Shown piece after piece: positions 9,447-18,376 of a stretch of 46,900 nt of DNA (positions within the stretch are counted from its first letter, which is position 1; each line of letters begins with the position of its first letter). The notes under the pieces were generated by a model. It was not told the DNA's origin. It made no database searches and worked only from the letters and a program-made list of their open reading frames with translations. Made by a program: the position numbers and the translations under genes. Source of the DNA: Desulfobacula sp. (GTDB taxonomy: Bacteria; Desulfobacterota; Desulfobacteria; Desulfobacterales; Desulfobacteraceae); NCBI GenBank assembly GCA_012031875.1, contig JAAUSZ010000009.1:1-46900 (forward strand), read 5' to 3'.

Positions 9447-11315
9447 ATGATTCTGGTTCTGGAAAGCAAGATTACAAAGGAAGCCAAAGGCAGGATAAAC
9501 CACATCCTGTCCGAAGAAAAGTGCATCCACAGGGAAATCACGGATGCCGGGAGAACCGTCATCGGGGTCATCGGCAAAACCCGGACAAGCCTGGAAGCAT
9601 TCAAGCAGATGGAGGGTGTGGCCGAGGCCCGCCCCATTAAGACCGCCCACAAACTGGTGAGCCGGGAATTCAAATCCGACAATACCCAGGTAAAAATCAA
9701 CCAGGCCGTCATCGGCGCGGACAGGATTGTCCTGGTGGCGGGGCCCTGCGCCGTGGAAAGCCTGGACCAGGCCATGACCATTGCCGGGGAGGTTAAAAAA
9801 TACGGGGCCGTCCTGTTCCGGGGCGGGGCCTATAAACCCAGGTCCTCGCCATACTCCTTCCAGGGGCTTGAGGAGGAAGGCCTGAAAATCCTGGCTCGGG
9901 TCCGGGAGGAAACCGGTCTTGGCGTGGTCACGGAAATCACCTCCGTATCCCAGGCAGACCTCATGATGAAATATGTGGATGCCGTCCAGATCGGGGCCCG
10001 CAATATGCAGAATTTTGAACTCCTGAAATGCGTCGGCCGCATGGGCATGCCCGTGGTGCTGAAACGGGGCCTGGCCTCCACCATCCAGGAATGGCTCATG
10101 TCCGCGGAATATATCATGGCCGAAGGAAACGATCATATCATCCTCTGCGAACGGGGCATCCGGACCTTTGAACCCTATACCCGGAACACCCTGGACCTGT
10201 CCGCCATCCCGGTGTTGAGACAGCTCACCCATCTGCCCATTATCATTGATCCCAGCCATGCCACCGGAATCCGGGAAAAGGTCAGCCCCATGGCCAGGGC
10301 CGCCGTGGCTGCGGGGGCCGACGCCCTCATGATCGAAGTCCACCATGACCCGGACAATGCCCTTTCCGACGGCCCCCAGAGCCTTTATCCCGAACAGTTC
10401 GGCCAACTGGCCCGGGATATTTACGTCATCGCCCCGGTGGTGGGCAAACAACTGGATTTTGATTATCTGAAAAAATCCGAAGTAATCAATGGGTTTGGTG
10501 CAAAAGCGTCTAAAACCGCGGCCTTTATCGGTGAATACGGTGCTTACAGCCATAAAGCCAGCCTGGGATATTTCGGTGACGAGATCACCCCGGTTCCCAT
10601 GAAAACCTTCCGGGATATTTTTAATGCCGTCCGGGGAGGGACCTGCCAGTATGGGGTGGTTCCCCTGGAGAATTCCCTTTCAGGCTCCATCCATGAAAAT
10701 TATGACCTGCTCCAGGAATATGACCTCCAGATCATCGGGGAGATCACCATCCGGGTCAAGCAAGCCCTCATTGCCCATGAAAATGTGCCAAAGGGAGATA
10801 TCCGGAAGATCCTGGGACCGCCGCCGGCCCTGTCCCAGTGCAGGAATTACCTGGATCAATATCCCGACATTGAGACCGTTATCACAACCTCCACCTCCAG
10901 CGCCGTCCGGCAGGTCAAGGAGTCCGGGGACCGGCAGGCCGCCGCCATCGGGTCCACCATGGCGGCAGAGATCTCCGGCATGACCATCCTGGAAGAATCC
11001 ATTGAAGACAACCCCAGGAATTATACCCGGTTTGCCGTTATCGCCAAAGAGAAAATCGGCCATAAAAAAGCGGGCAAGACCTCCCTTATCTTTTCCACGG
11101 GGAACAAGCCGGGCGCCCTGTTCGAAGTCATGAAGGTCTTTTCGGAATACGAGATCAACCTGGTCAAGCTGGAATCCCGGCCCATGCTGGGTAAGCCCTG
11201 GGAATATATGTTCTATGCCGACCTCGAGGCGGACATGGGACATCCCGACCTCGCCCCGGTCATGGACAGGTTAAAGGAAAAATCCGAGAACCTGAGAATT
11301 CTCGGCCGGTATTAA
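9447..11315 (+). CDS. Fusion of DAHP synthase and prephenate dehydratase with ACT domain
   Basis: One 622-residue protein joining the first step of the shikimate pathway (PEP + erythrose-4-phosphate to DAHP) to the prephenate-to-phenylpyruvate step. Residues 1-80 form a small ferredoxin-like domain. DAHP synthase of the Bacillus AroA-like (KDPG-aldolase-related) class covers about 90-340, with [35 protein letters not shown] and IIDPSHATG. Prephenate dehydratase covers about 355-535, with [21 protein letters not shown] and the catalytic TRF in [12 protein letters not shown]-terminal ACT domain has ESRP for Phe feedback binding. Start ATG 9447 follows AAGGAGA; the longer upstream frame runs through the terminator and is rejected. 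No chorismate mutase domain is visible. Expression is expected to respond to the Phe attenuator just upstream. Confidence 0.92.
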   Translation: MILVLESKITKEAKGRINHILSEEKCIHREITDAGRTVIGVIGKTRTSLEAFKQMEGVAEARPIKTAHKLVSREFKSDNTQVKINQAVIGADRIVLVAGPCAVESLDQAMTIAGEVKKYGAVLFRGGAYKPRSSPYSFQGLEEEGLKILARVREETGLGVVTEITSVSQADLMMKYVDAVQIGARNMQNFELLKCVGRMGMPVVLKRGLASTIQEWLMSAEYIMAEGNDHIILCERGIRTFEPYTRNTLDLSAIPVLRQLTHLPIIIDPSHATGIREKVSPMARAAVAAGADALMIEVHHDPDNALSDGPQSLYPEQFGQLARDIYVIAPVVGKQLDFDYLKKSEVINGFGAKASKTAAFIGEYGAYSHKASLGYFGDEITPVPMKTFRDIFNAVRGGTCQYGVVPLENSLSGSIHENYDLLQEYDLQIIGEITIRVKQALIAHENVPKGDIRKILGPPPALSQCRNYLDQYPDIETVITTSTSSAVRQVKESGDRQAAAIGSTMAAEISGMTILEESIEDNPRNYTRFAVIAKEKIGHKKAGKTSLIFSTGNKPGALFEVMKVFSEYEINLVKLESRPMLGKPWEYMFYADLEADMGHPDLAPVMDRLKEKSENLRILGRY

Positions 11316-11336
11316 ATCGACTTTAACCCAACCATC

Positions 11337-11366
11337 CCTGGCCCGGTGCGCTCATCCCGGGTCAGG
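11337..11366. other. Stem-loop after the aromatic biosynthesis gene
   Basis: CCTGGCCCGG (11337-11346) pairs with CCGGGTCAGG (11357-11366) over 10 bp with one G-U pair. No T-run follows, so it is not a canonical terminator; it may protect the 3' end of the message. Confidence 0.35.
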
Positions 11367-11389
11367 GCCTGCCTGTATGGAATGGATTG

Positions 11390-11713
11390 GTTTGAATTAA
11401 CCCTGTACCCCCACTGAAATGACGGCATCCAGATTGTAGAAGTTAATCTTCCGGCTGACCTGAAGGCCGCCTTCCCGGCGAACTACCGAGGATTCCTCGG
11501 TGGTTGCGGATTTTTTCAGTTCACCGGATTGATAAATATTTCTTAAATGCAGACCAATCGTATCTGAATCCTTGCCAAAGAGATCTGCCATCTGAGCCTG
11601 TGATAACCAGAGGGTGTTTTTTCAAGGCGGACCTGAATACGGGTTTATCCGTCTTCAGATTGATAGATTTCAATTTGTTGGGTTTCAGGCAAGGCTTTTT
11701 TTACTGTTTTCAC
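11390..11713 (-). pseudogene. N-terminal remnant of a RhuM-family (virulence RhuM) gene
   Basis: Read on the minus strand from a GTG at 11713, the pieces give LPETQQIEIYQSEDG, then TRIQVRLE, then KNTLWLSQAQMADLFGKDSDTIG and KINFYNLDAVISVG, the conserved start of RhuM proteins. It is broken by a TAA at 11645-11647 where the family has Lys, by a missing base in the A run after RLE (about 11615-11620), and by an extra G near 11410 after which YRVNSNQ briefly resumes before similarity ends. Only about 100 of roughly 330 residues remain. The nonsense substitution and truncation argue for real decay rather than a sequencing artefact. RhuM genes are usually carried on mobile or accessory DNA; the function is not well defined. 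Confidence 0.7.
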
Positions 11714-11790
11714 TTTGCGTTATTTTGTCTCATAGATATCTATAAAAAAAATTCCAGGCCTTTATGCTTAAAGAGTTTATGTGGAATTCA

Positions 11791-12369
11791 TTAGTAGATG
11801 GAGACGAGAATCGCATTGCCTGTTCGTGCAGTGCGGTCAAAGAAGGTTCGAAGTTCCATCACAACACCCCACAGTTCTTCCACTTGCCGCTGCCGTTCAG
11901 TGGGTTCGGAGGAAGCTTGCCAATATATTTCGGCGGCTTCAATCTTACTAGTGACATAAGCGGCGTCCAGTCTCTGGAACGACTGAGCATCAAGAAATGC
12001 AGCGACAAGCTGTGAAAGCTTAGGGGCAAGGAGGCGGGTTGGCCCATAACCCAGGTCTGGTCCGACCTCCTCGCCCCCGGACATGAGAAATGCAGCAGGC
12101 AACTCGCCCTCTGCGTTGCTGCCGGAAAAGAGAAAATGCAGGATGTGCCAAGCTTGATCGAGTTCGAAGGTGTCACTTTCGGCTATAGGCTCGAACTTTC
12201 GCTCTGAAGGAGAAGTATTTTTTGGTGACTTTCCGAAAAGTTTGGACAGGAAGCTGACTTTCGGAGGAGGCGTAGTTAAACCAAATAACTCGCCGACAGC
12301 GTCAGGGGAATCTTTCAGCTTTGGGATCTGTTCCGGAGGGATTCGATACAGGCTGCATAACATGCTCAT
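11791..12369 (-). CDS. DUF1877 family protein (YfbM-like)
   Basis: 192 residues beginning MSMLCSLYRI, the typical opening of DUF1877 proteins. An internal FELDQAWHILHFLFSG and a GYGPTRLL segment also fit the family. A central low-complexity part (residues 30-60) is rich in Pro, Ser and Lys. The family is cytoplasmic and of unknown function, often found in accessory regions. The coding sequence is less GC-rich and uses different codons from the flanking biosynthetic genes, and it lies next to the RhuM remnant, so horizontal acquisition is likely. No operon partner is visible: about 250 bp of AT-rich DNA without recognisable features precede its start, and the RhuM pseudogene follows. Confidence 0.8.
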   Translation of the reverse strand: MSMLCSLYRIPPEQIPKLKDSPDAVGELFGLTTPPPKVSFLSKLFGKSPKNTSPSERKFEPIAESDTFELDQAWHILHFLFSGSNAEGELPAAFLMSGGEEVGPDLGYGPTRLLAPKLSQLVAAFLDAQSFQRLDAAYVTSKIEAAEIYWQASSEPTERQRQVEELWGVVMELRTFFDRTARTGNAILVSIY

Positions 12370-12626
12370 AATGCTTGTCTCCAGGCGGTATTGGTGACGC
12401 TTAACCCATTGTGTGGTTCCGTATATTATTCAACATCTTAATATTTAACCGGATAGCGTGTAAAATTGAGTGATATTCAATCCGGATAAATTTTTTGCGC
12501 ACACCAGGAAATCCATATCATTGTTTTTGTTGGCATGCAAAGTATAAAATTCATGCACTCAAGCACAAAAAAGGTTTTGCCCATCCATTCTTTTGCTGGA
12601 AATAATGGCTTAAAAACAGCCTGTGG

Positions 12627-13511
12627 TTATTCCGGCCTCTGATTCTCCCGGCGGCTCAGCCGGCTCGCAACCACCGTTGTGCCGATGATGACCAGCCCGC
12701 CGGTGAGGGTCCGGAAGCTCGGGACTTCATTTAAGATGAAAAAGGCCAGGACAATGCCGTAGACCGGTTCCAGGCCTGCAATGACCGATGCGGTCTGGGC
12801 CCGGATAAAGGTCAGGGACCGGATGAACAGGGTATGGGCGAGAGCCGTGCAGACCACGCCTAAAAAAATGAGGTTGGGAAGGTCGGAAACAAGGGGCAGG
12901 GGGATCTTCAGGAAAATCACCGGGATGAGCAGGAAAAGGGCGGCAAACAGGTTCTGGTAAAAGGCCACGGCAATGGAATCCGAGATTCTTGCATTCCTCC
13001 GGTTCACCAGAGCCAGGACGGCAAAGGTGAATCCTGAAATGATCCCGTAAAATCCGCCCCGGGTGACATTGTTGGAAAAATCAAATTCCGGGATCACCAG
13101 GAGGATGCCCAGGAAAACGGCGGCGGCAATGAAAACGTCGGCGGGTTTCAATTTTTCCCTGAAACACAGGGGTTCCAGAAAGGTGACAAACAAGGGAAAG
13201 GTGGAAAAGGTGACCAGGCCCACGGCCACGCTGGAAATCTGGATGGAAAAAAAGAAGGACCACCAGTGAAGGGCCAGCAGGACGCCCTGGAGCATGAAAA
13301 AGAAAAATTCCGTTTTCCCGAAGGACAGGAGCACGGTTTTGGATATGATCCGGGCATAGAGGTACAGGGCGATGAAGGCAAAAAAGGTCCGGCCCAGCAC
13401 GATGTAAAGGGGGCTGCACGACAGGAATTTCCCAAAAAGCCCTGCAAACCCGAACAGAAAAACTGCCGTATGGATTTGCAGGGCCCCTTTATGGAATACG
13501 GGCGGTTTCAA
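12627..13511 (-). CDS. EamA/DMT-family permease
   Basis: About 294 residues with roughly ten hydrophobic segments in two EamA repeats. The N-terminus is IHTAVFLFGFAGLFGKF and the second repeat ends with AHTLFIRSLTFIRAQTASVIAGLEPVYGIVLA, typical of drug/metabolite transporter superfamily members. It sits in the inner membrane; the substrate is unknown. The open frame extends further into ettA, but the conserved protein begins at the TTG at 13511, four bases after the ettA stop, so the extra 68 residues of the long reading are rejected. It is the last gene of a minus-strand run of helicase, RidA, EttA and this permease. Confidence 0.8.
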   Translation of the reverse strand: MKPPVFHKGALQIHTAVFLFGFAGLFGKFLSCSPLYIVLGRTFFAFIALYLYARIISKTVLLSFGKTEFFFFMLQGVLLALHWWSFFFSIQISSVAVGLVTFSTFPLFVTFLEPLCFREKLKPADVFIAAAVFLGILLVIPEFDFSNNVTRGGFYGIISGFTFAVLALVNRRNARISDSIAVAFYQNLFAALFLLIPVIFLKIPLPLVSDLPNLIFLGVVCTALAHTLFIRSLTFIRAQTASVIAGLEPVYGIVLAFFILNEVPSFRTLTGGLVIIGTTVVASRLSRRENQRPE

Positions 13512-13515
13512 CCGG

Positions 13516-15198
13516 TTACCGGGTAAGCTGCCGGTATTTGATGCGGGTGGGCTGGTCCGCCTTGATGCCGAGGCGCTTTTTCCGGTCTTTTTCATAATCG
13601 GAATAGGAGCCTTCAAAAAACAGGGTCTGGCTGTCCCCTTCAAAGGCCAGGATATGGGTGGCGATCCTGTCCAGGAACCACCGGTCATGGCTGATGATGA
13701 CGGCGCATCCGGCAAAATTTTCCAGGGCCTCTTCCAGGGCCCTTAAGGTATTGACGTCCAGATCATTGGTGGGCTCATCCAGGAGCAGCACATTGGCTTC
13801 CTTTTTCAGGAGGGTGGCCAGATGGACCCGGTTTCTTTCCCCGCCCGAGATTTCCCTGACTTTTTTCTGCTGGTCCTGTCCTGAAAAATTGAATTTTGCC
13901 ACATAGGCCCTTGAATTGATCTCCCGTCCGCTGATGAGCATTTTTTCCGTGCCGCCTGTGATGGTTTCAAACAGGGTCTTTTCCGGATCAAGGGTGTCCC
14001 TTTCCTGGTCCACATAGGCCAGCTTTACGGTCTGGCCGATCTCGATGGTTCCCGAATCCGGCTTTTCCCGGCCGGTGATCATATTGAAAAGGGTGGTCTT
14101 GCCCGCGCCGTTGGGGCCGATGACGCCGATAATGCCGCCGGGCGGGATGACAAAACTCATGTTTTCAACCAGGAGTCTGGTATCATAGCCCTTGGACACG
14201 GCCTGGGCCACGATGACCTTGTCGCCCAGGCGGGGTCCGGGCGGGATAAAGATTTCAAGATCGTTTTCCTGCTGTTTGCCGTCTTTTTTCAGGAGGTCTT
14301 CATAGGCTGTGATCCTGGCCTTGGGTTTGGCTCTCCGGCCCTTGGGCGACATCTTGATCCATTCCAGCTCCCGTTGCAGGGTCTGCCGGCGTTTGGATTC
14401 GGATTTCTGTTCCTGGGCCAGGCGTTTCTGTTTCTGGTCCAGCCAGGAGGAATAATTGCCCTTCCAGGGAATGCCTTCTCCCCGGTCCAGTTCCAGTATC
14501 CACCCGGCCACATTGTCCAGGAAATACCGGTCATGGGTGACGGCAATGACCGTGCCTTCATAGCGGTTCAGGTGTTGTTCCAGCCAGGATACGGATTCGG
14601 CGTCCAGGTGGTTGGTGGGCTCGTCCAGAAGGAGGATGTCGGGTTTCTGGAGCAGGAGCCGGCAAAGGGCCACCCGCCTTTTTTCACCGCCTGAAATCAC
14701 ATTGACGGGCGTATTCCCGTCCGGGCACCGCAGGGCATCCATGGCCATTTTCAACTTGGAATCCAGGTCCCAGGCATTGATCCGGTCCAGCTTTTCCTGG
14801 AGTTTGCCCTGCTTTTCCAGGAGTTTGTCCATTTCATCATCGGACATGGGGTTGGCAAATTCTGCGGAAATAGCCTCATATTCATTCAAGAGATCCACGG
14901 TTTCCCTGACCCCTTCTTCGACCACCTCCCGGACGGTCTTTTGGCTGTCCACCAGGGGTTCCTGCTCAAGATAGCCGATGGTATAGCCCTTGGACAGGAT
15001 GGTTTCCCCGGCGAATTCCGTGTCAACGCCGGCCATGATGCGGAGGAGCGAACTCTTGCCCGACCCGTTCAGACCCAGGACCCCGATTTTCGCCCCATAA
15101 AAATAGGACAGGGAGATATTTTTAAGCACCTGTTTCTGGCCGTGGAATTTACCCACATTCATCATGGAATAAATCACTTTTTTGGTATCTTCGGTCAT
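13516..15198 (-). CDS. ettA: ABC-F translation factor EttA
   Basis: A 560-residue cytoplasmic protein with two ABC ATPase domains and no membrane part. It should bind the ribosomal E site and gate the first elongation step according to energy state. First Walker A GLNGSGKSS near residue 43 and signature VISGGEKRR; second Walker A GPNGAGKTT near 364 and signature EISGGERNR; Walker B DEPTNHLD and DEPTNDLD. The linker is the Lys/Arg-rich ABC-F type, and the total length matches EttA. It ends four bases before the permease and starts 11 bases after ridA. No damage seen. Confidence 0.93.
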   Translation of the reverse strand: MTEDTKKVIYSMMNVGKFHGQKQVLKNISLSYFYGAKIGVLGLNGSGKSSLLRIMAGVDTEFAGETILSKGYTIGYLEQEPLVDSQKTVREVVEEGVRETVDLLNEYEAISAEFANPMSDDEMDKLLEKQGKLQEKLDRINAWDLDSKLKMAMDALRCPDGNTPVNVISGGEKRRVALCRLLLQKPDILLLDEPTNHLDAESVSWLEQHLNRYEGTVIAVTHDRYFLDNVAGWILELDRGEGIPWKGNYSSWLDQKQKRLAQEQKSESKRRQTLQRELEWIKMSPKGRRAKPKARITAYEDLLKKDGKQQENDLEIFIPPGPRLGDKVIVAQAVSKGYDTRLLVENMSFVIPPGGIIGVIGPNGAGKTTLFNMITGREKPDSGTIEIGQTVKLAYVDQERDTLDPEKTLFETITGGTEKMLISGREINSRAYVAKFNFSGQDQQKKVREISGGERNRVHLATLLKKEANVLLLDEPTNDLDVNTLRALEEALENFAGCAVIISHDRWFLDRIATHILAFEGDSQTLFFEGSYSDYEKDRKKRLGIKADQPTRIKYRQLTR

Positions 15199-15209
15199 GT
15201 TTCTACTCC

Positions 15210-15587
15210 TTATTCAATGGCGGCAATGCATTCGATCTCAATCCGGACATCCCTCGGCAGCCTGGCTACCTCAACGGCGGAACGTGCGGGTTTATGGCCT
15301 TTGAGACAGGCCTCATAGACCTTGTTCATCTCGGAAAAATCATCCATGGATTTTAAAAACACCGTGGTCTTGATAATTTTATCCAGGCTTGTTCCGGCTT
15401 CCGACAGAACCGCTTCAATATTTTTCATGACCTGGGCCGTCTGTTCTTCAATGCGGGTCCCCACGATGGTCATGGTCCCGGGGTCCAGGGGGATCTGGCC
15501 GGAACAAAAGGCCATGCCGCCATGGATGACGGCATGGCAATAAGGGCCGATGGCGGCCGGGGCTTTTGGGGCGAATATCTGTTTCAT
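15210..15587 (-). CDS. ridA: RidA family enamine/imine deaminase
   Basis: 125 residues, full length. It should hydrolyse reactive 2-iminobutanoate/2-iminopropanoate released by PLP enzymes. Visible motifs: APKAPAAIGPYCHAV at the start, FCSGQIPLDP, NIEAVLSEAG and a C-terminal ARSAVEVARLPRDVRIEIECIA with the substrate-binding Arg. It lies in the helicase-ridA-ettA run with short gaps. Confidence 0.92.
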   Translation of the reverse strand: MKQIFAPKAPAAIGPYCHAVIHGGMAFCSGQIPLDPGTMTIVGTRIEEQTAQVMKNIEAVLSEAGTSLDKIIKTTVFLKSMDDFSEMNKVYEACLKGHKPARSAVEVARLPRDVRIEIECIAAIE

Positions 15588-15618
15588 TCTAAATCTCCTT
15601 GTTGGGTCTGGTCTGCTT

Positions 15619-17729
15619 CTAATAGGTCATTACCGGTTCTTTTAATATCAGATCAACGGCGGTTTTTGCGGTTTTTGCAAGTTCGGGGAAATGCTCTTCC
15701 AGTTTGGCGACCTGCCTCAGGTTTTCACCGGTTCTCAGGATGAGCCGGGCCAGGTCCCCTTCGGAAAAATCATACCGGGTGCAGATGGTTTCCCAGGGCT
15801 CGCCCTGGGCCCAGAGATAGATGAGCAGGCTGGGCTGGATATAAAGATTGGGGGCGCTGAAGCCCTTTTCCAGCATGGTGACGGCAAAGGGTTTCAGCTC
15901 TTTCCGGACATCCAGGAAAACATCTTTCAGGGCCTTGGGAAGGGCCTGGTGGTACAGGGGCTCATCATTGAATTCCCTTTCATTGACAAAGGCGCCGACA
16001 ATGGCAGCCAACAGGGCCGGGTCCGATTGGGGCAGAAGATTGTTCCGGATACTCTGGGCCACCAGGAGGGGGGAGTCGATCCTGAGTTTGGACGCCCAAA
16101 GCCCGTCTTCCGTCAGGGCCCCGTCTTTGGTGACAAATTTCTCCAAAAGAAGAAAGTCCATATGATCGATGAAATCGTCCCAGAGCAGTTCCATATCCGA
16201 CCCGAATCGTTTTCTGGCTATTTTTCCCCTCTTTTTCCCGGACCGGATGAGATAAGAGGCAAAGGATTTTTCAAGGAGCAGTTTGATCTGATCGGGCGTA
16301 TGGGATAAAAGCAGGTTTAAAACCATGGAAAAATTGATGAAGAGCCGGCTTTCGATATCCAGAGGAGGTGAATTCATTAATTTGACCATATGATTCAAAT
16401 CCATGAACCGGCCCGGCATGACAATGCAGAAACCGATCTTGTCCTTGCCCCGCCGTCCGGCCCGGCCGGACATCTGCTGAAGTTCGCTGGGGGTCAGGGG
16501 CATGAATTCCACCCCGTTAAAGCGGTCCGAATTCAGGATGACCACGGAACGGGCCGGAAAATTCACCCCCGCGGCCACGGTGGAAGTCGCAAACATGGCA
16601 TCCAGGAACCCTTCGGCCATGAGGGTTTCCACCACCGCTTTCCAGGCGGGAAGATGGCCGCTGTGATGGGAAGCTGTTGCCGTCCTTTCCAGGTAGGGTA
16701 TTTGGGCATGGGTTTTCAGGTGGGGATGGGAGGATACCAGATCATCGATTTTATCGATCAGGGCCTGTTTTCTTTCCGGGTTTTGGTTTAACAATTTTGA
16801 ATGGCAGAGTTTGATGGCCTGGTCGCAATCGGACCGGGATTTTAGAAAGAAGATGGCCGGCAAAAGATCATAGGTGGAAAGGATATGAAGGATATCCCCA
16901 AAGGGCGGCAGTTTTTCATTGCGCGACATCACGGGTTTGTTTTTGGAATGGGCAAATTTAAATACTTTTTTATGGAGGATTTTACCCTCTTCCGATTCCT
17001 CGGTCAGGGGGAAAAGGGTCCCGGAAGGGTGGATGAAAAGCGGGAAAAGGGGTACGGGCCGCTCCTGGGCCTTAATGACCCGGCATCGCTTTCCCCGGAT
17101 GGATTCCAGCCATTCGGCAATGGATACGGGATTGCCGATGGTGGCGGACAGGAGAAGCAGGGGAATCCGCACGGGCAGATAAATGATGATTTCTTCCCAG
17201 ACCACCCCCCGTTGCTCGTCTCCGAGAAAATGGGCCTCATCCAGGATGATCAGGTCGGACGTCAGGTTTTCACCGGTATGCATGGCGTCATAGAGCTGGT
17301 TCCTGAGGATTTCCGTGGTGCCGATGACAATGGCGGCGTCCGGATTTTCCTTGATGTCACCGGTGAGGATGCCGACCCTTTCCCTGCCGAACACCTTTGA
17401 AAACTGGGAATGGATGGAATTGGTCAACGCTTTTAAGGGCGTGGCATACCAGACTTTTCCGTTTTTCCGGATCACATCCTGGGCCACCTGTTCGGCAATC
17501 CAGGTTTTTCCGGCGCCGTGGGGGCCGTCACTAGGCAGTCGGAGGTTTTTATGGCCTCCAGGGCCTGGATTTGAAACTGATCCGGCTTGAACGCGGTTTC
17601 CGCCGGGATTCCGATTTTTTCAAACACGCGCTTCAGGGATTTGTCCGAACCGGCCTGCATCATCGGGGTATGGGGTTTGGGGCCTTTTCCGGGCTTGGGC
17701 GATTTAGCCCTGTAAAATTTTTTTCTCAT
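15619..17729 (-). CDS. Ski2-like superfamily II RNA/DNA helicase; one frameshift
   Basis: About 703 residues when repaired. N-terminal FKPDQFQIQALEAI (Q-motif-like) leads to Walker A, which must read TAPTGAGKTW. In the given sequence one G is missing near 17515, so the first frame turns into a nonsense tail and the second opens at 17487. Downstream are motif II LDEAHFLGDE (DEAH), motif III LLSATIGNP, and motif VI QMSGRAGRRG, the Ski2/Mtr4-type signature. The C-terminal third is helical. Start ATG 17729; the longer TTG start is less likely. Bacterial members have no settled function but RNA processing is a reasonable guess. It lies 31 bases upstream of ridA. Confidence 0.82.
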
Positions 17730-17789
17730 GACAGAGATAAACCACAAAAACCAATATTATGCAACTGATTCCGCAGGGAGGGAATCGGG

Positions 17790-18349
17790 TTACACCGCTT
17801 TTTGGGCGAAGCCGGGCATTCCCTTTCCCTTCTGATTCAAGATCCGGTCAAGGATGATTTTTGAGGATTCAAACCCGAAATCCTTCTTTTTGAGGGCGGC
17901 AGGATTCATAAATGAAAAGTCCAGAATATCGTCCCGTGCCGCAATGGGTCCAAAGTCCGGTATCCGGCAAAAAAATGCAAAATCCGTGATGCTGTAGGTA
18001 ACCTCCTTATAAACATAGGTATTGGGAACAGAGCAGAAATAGGTTAAAGAACCGGCATCCAGGTTGAGTTCTTCCTTAATTTCCCGAACGAGGCATTCTT
18101 CAATCGTTTCTCCGGGTTCGGCAAATCCGCCGGGAAAATCGAGCATGCCTTTGGCCGGATCATGCTTCCGTCTTGTGACCAGGAGGTCTTGATGTTGATT
18201 GAAAATGAGGGCTACACCTGCAGATGCCGTGTTTAAATAAAATTTGAAACGGCATTGCAGGCAAACAAAAGATTTTGGGCAGGCTGCCAAAAGCGTATTG
18301 CCCCCGCAACGGGGGCAATATTGAAAAGACGGCTGTTGCTGTTTATCAA
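17790..18349 (-). CDS. NUDIX hydrolase with N-terminal zinc ribbon; start obscured
   Basis: NUDIX box GGFAEPGETIEECLVREIKEEL is complete, so the protein should hydrolyse a nucleoside-diphosphate-linked compound. The normally called start (TTG 18290) begins inside the fold at MAACPKSFVC, but upstream codons in the same frame read YCPRCGGNTLL, giving the first half of a CxxC...CxxC zinc ribbon with CLQC. No start codon exists in that frame before a TAA at about 18360. A TTG at 18349 with TAAGGA upstream is one base out of frame, and adding one T (A on the plus strand) in the run at 18324-18327 would connect it. I therefore infer one more indel. It heads the helicase operon. Confidence 0.78.
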
Positions 18350-18376
18350 GGGATTTTCCTTAGCTGCCGGAACGGA

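Noticed and set aside
9429-10553. Long minus-strand frame (374 codons) opposite the DAHP synthase gene
   Set aside because: Antisense shadow of conserved coding sequence; no recognisable protein features.
11504-12015. Two plus-strand frames in the accessory patch
   Set aside because: They oppose the RhuM remnant and the DUF1877 gene, and their translations match no family pattern.
13512-13715. N-terminal extension of the EamA permease into ettA
   Set aside because: The extra 68 residues are Pro/Ser-rich frame-shadow sequence of ettA, while the permease family starts at the TTG at 13511.
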